Below, one piece after another: positions 13,344-19,298 of a DNA stretch of 19,298 bases. The notes under the pieces are model-generated. The model searched no databases, had not been told where the DNA came from, and saw only the letters and a list, made by a program, of their open reading frames with translations. Where the stretch lies: the NCBI GenBank assembly GCA_023459275.1, contig JAEWVC010000040.1, forward strand, positions 1-19,298, read 5' to 3'. Source of the stretch: Bacillota bacterium. GTDB taxonomy: Bacteria; Bacillota; Clostridia; Christensenellales; Aristaeellaceae. The translations under genes and the position numbers were made by a program. The number at the start of each line of letters is the position of its first letter. The stretch's first letter is position 1.

Positions 13344-15485
13344 ATGGGAAAGATCGTTGTCGTGGCGGAAAAGCCCAGCGTGGGGCGGGACATCGCCAGG
13401 GTGCTCAAATGCCGGGAGAAGGGTGAGGGGTGCCTGATAGGCGAAACCCATGTGGTCACCTGGGCCATCGGCCACCTGGTATCGCTGTGCGAGCCGGATG
13501 AAATGGATGAAAAATATAAGAAATGGCGCATGGACGACCTGCCTATCCTGCCGGAGGATATCCCGCTGAAAGTACTGCCCAAGACGAAGGGGCAGTTTAG
13601 CATCGTGAAAAAATGGATGTGCGGCAAGGAGACGGACCGGCTCGTGTGCGCCACGGATGCCGGGCGGGAGGGTGAGTTGATCTTTAGGTTCATCTACAGG
13701 CAGGCCAAGTGTCAAAAGCCGGTGGACAGGCTGTGGATCAGTTCCATGACCGACGAGGCCATCAGGGAGGGTTTCGCGGCATTGAAGCCCGGCGCGGCCT
13801 ACGATAACCTGTACGTCAGCGCATCCCTGCGGGTCCAGGCCGACTGGCTGGTGGGCATGAACGCCAGCCGGGCCTTTACCCTCAAGTACAACGCGCTGCT
13901 GAGCGTGGGCCGGGTGCAGACACCCACCCTGGCCATCCTGGTCAAGCGTCATTTGGAGATCGCAAATTTCAAGCCGGAGGAATACTATACCGTCACCGCG
14001 GACTTTGGCGACTATCAGGGCCTGTGGTTCAAGGAGGGGCAGGAGAATGACACCCGCCTTCCTAATAAAGAGGCGGCAGAGGCTGTTGTCCAGGCTGTAA
14101 AAGGAAAGACAGGTACGGTGCTTCTGTCCGAGTCCACCCCCAAGCAGGAGCTTCCGCCGCAATTATACGACCTGACCACGCTGCAAAGGGACGCCAACCG
14201 CCTGCTGAACTTCACAGCCCAAAAGACGCTGAAGGTGGCGCAAAGCCTGTACGAAACCCACAAGGCCATCACCTATCCCCGCACCGACAGCCGTTACCTG
14301 CCCAACGATATGCTAGGCCCGGCGAAGCAGGCGATGCTGAATCTACCGGAGCCGTACAAGGCGCTAACTCCCGGCGCCATGCCGGAGGGCAAGCTGAAAT
14401 ATTCCCGGCGTATTTTCGACAACGCCAAGATCAGCGACCACCACGCCATCCTGCCCACCACAAAAAAGACGGATGTTGAAAAGCTGCCGCCCGATGAAAA
14501 AAGACTTTTCGACCTGATCGCCAGGCGGCTGCTGGCCGCTTTTTATCCCGCCTATACCTACGATGCGTTGAAGGTGGTCACCGGTGTCGGAGAGCACACC
14601 TTCCGTACCACAGGCCGGTGGGTTACGGAACCTGGCTGGAAAAAGGTGTACGAAGGCATCGAAAAGCCGTCGGAAGACGTACCCCTCCCGGCGCTTGCAC
14701 CAGGTGACACGCGGGCCGTTAAGAAGGCCGCCGCCAAGAAGGAAACCACCAAGCCCCCGCCGCCTTACACCGACGGCAGCCTGCTCTCCGCCATGGAGCA
14801 CGCGGGCCGGGACATTGAGGACGAAGAGCTGAAGGAGCAGATGAAGGGCAGCGGGTTGGGCACGCCAGCCACCAGGGCCGCCATCATCGAACGGCTGGTA
14901 GCGGTGAACTACGTGGCGCGCAAGGGAAAAACGCTGCTGGCCACGGAAAAAGGTGTGGAACTGATCCGGGTCGCGCCCCAGGAGATCGCTTCCCCGGAGA
15001 CCACAGGCCGGTGGGAGCTGGCCCTTGAGCACATCGCCGCCGGCACCCAGGAGCCCGGCCCCTTCCTTGCGGGCATCCGCCGCCTGTGCGAATTTCTGGT
15101 GCGCTACGCCAGGGAGGACCAAAGTTCCGCCAGCTTCGCAAGGGAGGAAAGGGGCAAAGGCAAAGCCCGGGCAAAGGCCGCCCCGCTCCCCGGTACCGTA
15201 TGCCCCGTATGCAAAAACGGCGCCGTGGCGGAAAACACAAAAGCCTTTTACTGCACGCGCTACCGGGAGGGCTGCCGGTTCACCCTATGGAAGGACTGCC
15301 TGAAAAAAGGCGGCGGGCCGCTGCTTACCGGAAAGCTGATCCCCCCGCTGCTCAAGGACGGCAGCCTTGCGGGGAGCACGGGCGTCCTCTCCCTGGGGGA
15401 GGGTTATATAAGCTTCGCGCCCAAGGGCGCGGGTGCCCCTTCTGTCCGCGTTCCTATAACCTACACAAAAGGCGCGGGCAAGTGA
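13344..15485 (+). CDS. topB: DNA topoisomerase III (type IA)
   Basis: A 713-residue type IA topoisomerase that cuts and passes single DNA strands, needed for decatenation and recombination intermediates. The TOPRIM domain starts at once (KIVVVAEKPSVGRDIA, E9) and has the metal site DAGREGE (105-111). The catalytic tyrosine is Y311 in ITYPRTDSRYLP, at the position usual for Topo III. A C-terminal zinc-ribbon-like segment (CPVC near 619-622, then FYC near 636 and GC near 643) with FTLWKD completes the TopB layout. The frame is open 69 codons further upstream to 13137, but that part lies in the promoter and repeat DNA. ATG 13344 has a strong SD and matches the family N-terminus. It appears to be transcribed alone from the promoter inside the 13072-13308 element. 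Chromosomal rather than conjugative-element context. Confidence 0.95.
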   Translation: MGKIVVVAEKPSVGRDIARVLKCREKGEGCLIGETHVVTWAIGHLVSLCEPDEMDEKYKKWRMDDLPILPEDIPLKVLPKTKGQFSIVKKWMCGKETDRLVCATDAGREGELIFRFIYRQAKCQKPVDRLWISSMTDEAIREGFAALKPGAAYDNLYVSASLRVQADWLVGMNASRAFTLKYNALLSVGRVQTPTLAILVKRHLEIANFKPEEYYTVTADFGDYQGLWFKEGQENDTRLPNKEAAEAVVQAVKGKTGTVLLSESTPKQELPPQLYDLTTLQRDANRLLNFTAQKTLKVAQSLYETHKAITYPRTDSRYLPNDMLGPAKQAMLNLPEPYKALTPGAMPEGKLKYSRRIFDNAKISDHHAILPTTKKTDVEKLPPDEKRLFDLIARRLLAAFYPAYTYDALKVVTGVGEHTFRTTGRWVTEPGWKKVYEGIEKPSEDVPLPALAPGDTRAVKKAAAKKETTKPPPPYTDGSLLSAMEHAGRDIEDEELKEQMKGSGLGTPATRAAIIERLVAVNYVARKGKTLLATEKGVELIRVAPQEIASPETTGRWELALEHIAAGTQEPGPFLAGIRRLCEFLVRYAREDQSSASFAREERGKGKARAKAAPLPGTVCPVCKNGAVAENTKAFYCTRYREGCRFTLWKDCLKKGGGPLLTGKLIPPLLKDGSLAGSTGVLSLGEGYISFAPKGAGAPSVRVPITYTKGAGK

Positions 15486-15491
15486 ATCTGC

Positions 15492-15520
15492 TTGCAACTT
15501 CCCCGCCGATGGGATAGAAT
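15492..15520 (+). promoter_or_regulatory. Sigma-A-type promoter for the MFS-pepF operon
   Basis: TTGCAA (15492-15497), 17-base spacer, TAGAAT (15515-15520), starting seven bases after the topB stop. It gives a leader of roughly 85 bases to ATG 15612. Other than this the 126-base gap holds nothing I recognise. Confidence 0.65.
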
Positions 15521-15611
15521 ATGCTTGTGTGTTTTACCCCCGTGACGCGGACGTGCCATTGACTTGTTCTATCCGACACCTACCCCAGGAAAGGCTGGTA
15601 TCACCGCACTC

Positions 15612-17093
15612 ATGAATAAGCTCCCTTGGGGCCGGATCTTCAAATGGCCCCGCTCCCGGGACCTGTTCGATTCCACCGGCATGTCCGACCGGCTGCGCCA
15701 CGACCTGTACATGGTCATTTTTGCGGCCATGTTCGGTACGGCCATGAACATTATCGTCAGCGGCGCGGCCTGGACCGGTTTTTTGCGCGATATCGTCCAT
15801 GCGGACGATTTTCAGCTGGGCCTGATCTCCGCCATTCCCGTAGCTGCGAACACCGCGCAGCTTTTTATCAGTTATGTTCTGGAGCGCAGGCGGAACCGGC
15901 GCTTTCTATTTTTGTTCTTCGGGCTTCTGGGCCGCTTCCTGTGGGTTCCTATCGGGCTGCTTCCCTTCTTCATCCCGGAGGCGGTGAGCGGCCTGCGCGC
16001 CTGGGCGGTGGTGGTACTGGTGGCGCTGATCGCCGCGGGCAACTCCTTTGTGAACCTGGGTTTCAACAGCCTGATGGGTGATATCATTCCCCTTAGGGTG
16101 CGCGGCAGGTATTTCAGCGTGCGCCAGCGGCTGTTTATGATGGCGGGGATCGTCACGGGCCTGGCCGTCTCCTGGATCATGGACAGCGTGGGCACGCCGG
16201 GATACACCATCGTGCTGGTGGCGGCGGGCTTCTTTGGCATGATGGACCTGAGCTTCTTCTTCTTCGTACAGTGGCCGGCCATGCGCACGCCGCCGCCGGA
16301 GGAGAAACAGGACAGCTTCTTTTGCATGATTCGGACGGTATTCAAAGACAAAAGCTACATGATGGTGGTGCTTTTCTATACCGCCTGGAACTTTGCCATC
16401 TTTGTGGCCGCACCGTTTTTCAACGTGCATATGCTGGAAAACCTGCATATGAGCTACACCCAGATCACCCTGTACAACCAGATCACCTCCAATGTCATCA
16501 TGGTGATCGTCATCTCCCGCTGGGGCCGGCTTATGGACCGGCACGGCAACAAGCCCATCGTCCAGATCGCGGCCCTGGCCTGCAGCTTTACGCCCATTCT
16601 GTGGGCCTTCACCGTCCCGCAAGCCACCTGGCTGATCATCCTCTTCAACCTGTTCAGCGGCTTTTTCTGGCCGCCCATCGACCTGGGACAGCAGAACCTG
16701 TCCTTAAGCCAGGCGCCCGACAAAAACAGGTCCATGTACCTGGCTGTGTTCTTCGCCACCGTCAACCTGGTGGGCGTGGCGCTGGGCAACGCTGTGGGCG
16801 GCGCGCTGGTAAAGGGCCTGTACATCAATCTGGAAGGGATGAAATATGCGCTTCTGGGCGTAACGCTGAACAGATACCATTACATCTTTATCACCTCCGG
16901 AATCCTGCGGCTGCTGATTGTGGCGTTTATCCTGCCAAAGCTTAGGGAGCAAGGCGCCCATGCCGTGCGGCCGGTGGTCCGGGAGATACGCAAGAATTCG
17001 GCGGAAGGCCTGCGCAGGAACATGACGCAGTTGCAGGCAAACGTTTCCAAAAAAAACGAAGGCAAGGAGAAAAGAGTATGGGAGAACAGGTAA
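15612..17093 (+). CDS. Major facilitator superfamily permease
   Basis: A 493-residue integral membrane protein with about twelve predicted helices, e.g. YMVIFAAMFGTAMNIIVSGAAW, FLFLFFGLLGRFLWVPIGLLPFF, WAVVVLVALIAAG, MMVVLFYTAWNFAIFVAAPFF and LIILFNLFSGFFW. A motif-A-like loop GRLMDRHGNKP joins two helices of the second half, and GDIIPLRVRGRYFSVRQR forms a basic loop in the first half. The C-terminal ~45 residues are hydrophilic and basic. The start is not secure. ATG 15612 has AGGAAAGG 17 bases away, which is too far; the frame is open to a TTG at 15564 without an SD. The substrate is unknown. The gene overlaps pepF by 16 bases, so permease and peptidase are co-translated; import of peptides or sugars is only a guess. 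Confidence 0.85.
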   Translation: MNKLPWGRIFKWPRSRDLFDSTGMSDRLRHDLYMVIFAAMFGTAMNIIVSGAAWTGFLRDIVHADDFQLGLISAIPVAANTAQLFISYVLERRRNRRFLFLFFGLLGRFLWVPIGLLPFFIPEAVSGLRAWAVVVLVALIAAGNSFVNLGFNSLMGDIIPLRVRGRYFSVRQRLFMMAGIVTGLAVSWIMDSVGTPGYTIVLVAAGFFGMMDLSFFFFVQWPAMRTPPPEEKQDSFFCMIRTVFKDKSYMMVVLFYTAWNFAIFVAAPFFNVHMLENLHMSYTQITLYNQITSNVIMVIVISRWGRLMDRHGNKPIVQIAALACSFTPILWAFTVPQATWLIILFNLFSGFFWPPIDLGQQNLSLSQAPDKNRSMYLAVFFATVNLVGVALGNAVGGALVKGLYINLEGMKYALLGVTLNRYHYIFITSGILRLLIVAFILPKLREQGAHAVRPVVREIRKNSAEGLRRNMTQLQANVSKKNEGKEKRVWENR

Positions 17094-18865
17094 AATTGCG
17101 CAATGAGATCGACAAGCGCTGGCAATGGAAGCTGGAAGATATCTACCCCACCCTGGACGCCTGGGAGGCGGACTTTCAAAAGCTCAAGGCACTCACGGCC
17201 GAATTTCCCAAAATGCAGGGCCATGTGGCCGAGGATCCTCTGAAGGTTATCCAGGCGTACTTTGAAGGCAATCTGATGCTGGAACGGCTGTACGCCTTTG
17301 CCCACATGCACAGGGACGAAGACAACGGCAATACCGTTTTCCAGGCGCTGACCGACCGGGCGGAATCCCTGGCGGTGGAGTCGGAGGCCGCGGCGGCCTT
17401 CCTGGAGCCGGAACTGCTGGCCATGGAGGAAGGCGCCCTGGCTTCGCTGATTGCTGACCCCGCGCTCTCGGATTACGATGTCTACCTGCACAGGCTGCTG
17501 CGCAACAAACCCCACACGCTGCCCGCGGAGCAGGAAAGGCTGCTGGCCATGACGGGCGAAATGGCTTCAGCGCCCCAGAACATCTTTTCCATGCTCACCA
17601 AGGTGGACATGAAATTCCCAAGCATCCGCAACGAAAAGGACGAGGAGGTGCCGCTGACCGAGGCTGCCTACGGCACTTTTATCAGGAGCGCAGACCGCCG
17701 GGTGCGCAAGGAGGCATTCACCGCGCTGTTTGAAACCTATACGGGCTTTGGCGCCACCGTGGCGGCCACCTATGCCGCCAGCGTGAAGGGCGACCTGTTT
17801 GCGGCCAAGGCACGGGGCTTTCAGACCGCCGTGGAGGCGGCCCTCTTCCCGGACGAAATCCCGCTTTCCGTGTATGACAACCTGATTTCCGTCATCCATG
17901 AAAGCCTGCCCGCGCTGAACCGGTACATCGCGCTGCGCAAGCCGGCAATGGGCCTTGACGAAATTCACCTGTACGACCTGTACGCCTCCCTGGTGGAGGA
18001 TTATGATATGCCGCTGCCCTACCCCGACGCTTACGCCATGGTTGCGGAGGGGCTCGCCCCCTTGGGCGCGGAATATCAGGGCATCCTGAACTCTGCCTAT
18101 GAGGACGGCTGGATCGACGTGTATTCCAGCAAGGCCAAGTCCAGCGGTGCCTATTCCTGGGGGGCCTACGGCGTGCACCCCTACGTGCTGCTGAACCACC
18201 GGGACGACCTGGACAGCGCCATGACCATCGCCCACGAGATGGGCCATGCCATGCACAGCTATTACAGCAACAAAAACCAGCCCGCCCCCAAGGCTAACTA
18301 CACGCTGTTCGCGGCGGAGGTGGCCTCCACGTGCAACGAGATCATCCTCATGACCAAGCTCATGGAGCGCTACCAGGGCAACCGCAAGGCGCAGGCCTAC
18401 CTGGCCAACCACCTGCTGGAGCAATTCCGCACCACGGTGTTCCGCCAAACCATGTTCGCGGAGTTTGAGCGCATCAGCCACCGCATGGCGGAGGAGGGCG
18501 AGGCTCTCACCAAGGAAGCTCTTTCAAAGGCCTATCTGGAATTGAACCAACAGTATTACGGCCAGCACTGCCAGGTGGATGAACTGATTCAGACGGAATG
18601 GATGCGCATTCCCCACTTCTACCGCGCCTTCTACGTGTACAAATACGCCACCGGCTTCTCCGCGGCGGTGTTCCTGGCCACCCGCATCCTCACCGAAGGG
18701 GCACCGGCCGTCCGGGATTACTACAAGTTCCTGTCCGCCGGCGGGAGCATGCCACCCATTGAAGCTTTGAAGCTGGCCGGCGTGGACATGTCCAGCCCCG
18801 ATCCCATCAAGCGCGCCATGAAGGTATTTGAACAGACCACCGACCGTCTTGCGCAACTGCTGTAA
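17078..18865 (+). CDS. pepF: Oligoendopeptidase F (M3B zinc metallopeptidase)
   Basis: A 595-residue cytoplasmic zinc peptidase that cleaves short peptides (typically 7-17 residues in characterised PepF). It has the N-terminal PepF region (RWQWKLEDIYPTLDAWEADF), the M3 core, and the zinc site HEMGH (H386, E387, H390) with the third ligand E414 in FAAEVAST, 28 residues after the first histidine as expected. GAYSWGAYGVHPYVLLN upstream of the zinc site and HCQVDELIQTEWMRIPHFYRAFYVYKYATG downstream are also family hallmarks. Length is normal (about 600). AAGGAG lies eight bases before ATG 17078, inside the end of the MFS gene. The next gene starts 17 bases after the stop. Role: turnover of imported or signal-derived peptides. 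Confidence 0.95.
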   Translation: MGEQVKLRNEIDKRWQWKLEDIYPTLDAWEADFQKLKALTAEFPKMQGHVAEDPLKVIQAYFEGNLMLERLYAFAHMHRDEDNGNTVFQALTDRAESLAVESEAAAAFLEPELLAMEEGALASLIADPALSDYDVYLHRLLRNKPHTLPAEQERLLAMTGEMASAPQNIFSMLTKVDMKFPSIRNEKDEEVPLTEAAYGTFIRSADRRVRKEAFTALFETYTGFGATVAATYAASVKGDLFAAKARGFQTAVEAALFPDEIPLSVYDNLISVIHESLPALNRYIALRKPAMGLDEIHLYDLYASLVEDYDMPLPYPDAYAMVAEGLAPLGAEYQGILNSAYEDGWIDVYSSKAKSSGAYSWGAYGVHPYVLLNHRDDLDSAMTIAHEMGHAMHSYYSNKNQPAPKANYTLFAAEVASTCNEIILMTKLMERYQGNRKAQAYLANHLLEQFRTTVFRQTMFAEFERISHRMAEEGEALTKEALSKAYLELNQQYYGQHCQVDELIQTEWMRIPHFYRAFYVYKYATGFSAAVFLATRILTEGAPAVRDYYKFLSAGGSMPPIEALKLAGVDMSSPDPIKRAMKVFEQTTDRLAQLL

Positions 18866-18882
18866 CAAAGGAGGAAACATCC

Positions 18883-19221
18883 ATGAAAGGCTACAACAAG
18901 GAGGAAGCACTTCCTTACATCCTGAAAAAGATCGACACCCGGCTGTACCAGGAGCTTCCCCTGCCCATGGAGGAGCTTGTTTCCCAAGCCATCGACGCGG
19001 ACATCGCCTTCATGCGGGACCAGGGCGTGCTGGACGCGGAAGGCAACGCGGGCACGGCCTACTACGATGACGATGACGCTTTCGAATACATGCTGGACGC
19101 CATTGTCAGCAAAAATAAGCTGGGGGCCGACGCGGCCATGAAGGTGGCCTCCCTGCTGGACGATTACATGGATGCCCAGCAAGCCTTTCTGGAAGATAAG
19201 GGCTTGGTGGAGTGGGAATAG
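18883..19221 (+). CDS. Small acidic protein of unknown function
   Basis: I do not recognise this 112-residue protein. It has about 25 acidic and 10 basic residues, no cysteine, no signal peptide and no membrane segment, and looks mostly helical. A DDDD run sits near residues 61-64 between two helical halves (YNKEEALPYILKKIDTRLYQ ... and AFEYMLDAIVSKNKL ... LLDDYMDAQQAFLEDKG). The SD AAAGGAGG is eight bases before the ATG, so it is very probably translated. It follows pepF closely and precedes a large hairpin, so it is the last gene of the MFS-pepF operon. A partner or regulator of one of those proteins is possible but not shown. Confidence 0.8.
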   Translation: MKGYNKEEALPYILKKIDTRLYQELPLPMEELVSQAIDADIAFMRDQGVLDAEGNAGTAYYDDDDAFEYMLDAIVSKNKLGADAAMKVASLLDDYMDAQQAFLEDKGLVEWE

Positions 19222-19222
19222 C

Positions 19223-19256
19223 CTCCATGACAATGGCGTGCGCCATTGTCATGGAG
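19223..19256 (+). terminator. Large perfect palindrome ending the pepF operon
   Basis: Sixteen-base arms (CTCCATGACAATGGCG and complement) around a TG centre, starting two bases after the stop at 19221. The T-run (19273-19279) is about 16 bases beyond the stem, so it is not a textbook intrinsic terminator, although the position fits. The final 19 bases are AT-rich with no visible gene. Confidence 0.55.
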
Positions 19257-19298
19257 CGGGGCCGCGATTATATATTTTTTTGGGGCTATTTATAAAAA

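Noticed and set aside
13344..15485. topB as a marker of an integrative conjugative element
   Set aside because: No relaxase, T4SS, integrase or single-strand binding genes nearby; the neighbours are housekeeping or transport genes.

Overview
The window reads as chromosomal DNA from a high-GC spore-lineage Bacillota, most likely a Clostridia member. The evidence is strong Shine-Dalgarno sites matching a GGAGGTGATC-type anti-SD, sigma-A-like promoters, two GerMN-domain lipoproteins, an LPF-type P-type ATPase, PepF (M3B) and a Topo III of Bacillota type. The order (Christensenellales or Oscillospirales) is a guess. No phage, CRISPR, plasmid or classical defence genes are seen. The unusual material is in the non-coding DNA.

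Layout. Positions 1-357 hold no gene but are packed with palindromes: three perfect hairpins whose loop is exactly 3 nt, and one copy (minus orientation) of a ~110 bp dispersed repeat. From 403 to 8950 everything is on the minus strand. Read in transcription order it is an OmpR-type response regulator, its sensor histidine kinase, and two GerMN-domain lipoproteins (overlapping or nearly so, one operon), then an Rsm22-type methyltransferase-like protein, then a Ca2+-type P-type ATPase with its own probable promoter. The regulator-kinase-GerMN-lipoprotein order recalls actinobacterial mtrA-mtrB-lpqB.

A 336 bp divergent intergenic region (8951-9286) separates this from the plus strand. It contains a good promoter (TTGACT-18-TATACT) followed by a terminator-like hairpin with a T-run before the first ATG, which looks like an attenuator controlling a heterodimeric ABC exporter (9287-12982). 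One exporter subunit has a degenerate Walker B and the other a degenerate signature motif, as in BmrC/BmrD or TM287/288.

The end of the second ABC gene runs into the second copy of the dispersed repeat (12950-13059), which supplies the last ~11 codons and the stop. It is followed by a 237 bp element (13072-13308) bounded by inverted ends. Each end folds into a triloop hairpin, and the two hairpins differ by compensatory base changes. The element carries a promoter (TTGCGT-18-TATAAT) pointing at topB (DNA topoisomerase III, 13344-15485), whose SD is partly inside another GC-rich triloop hairpin. A last promoter (TTGCAA-17-TAGAAT) precedes a plus-strand operon of an MFS permease, oligoendopeptidase F and a small acidic protein of unknown function, closed by a 16-bp-arm hairpin.

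Functionally the window is mostly envelope and transport biology (two-component sensing, lipoproteins, Ca2+ ATPase, exporter, permease, peptidase). The best candidates for something undescribed are the family of covarying triloop palindromes and associated repeats, the attenuated exporter, and the mtrAB-lpqB-like operon in a Bacillota.
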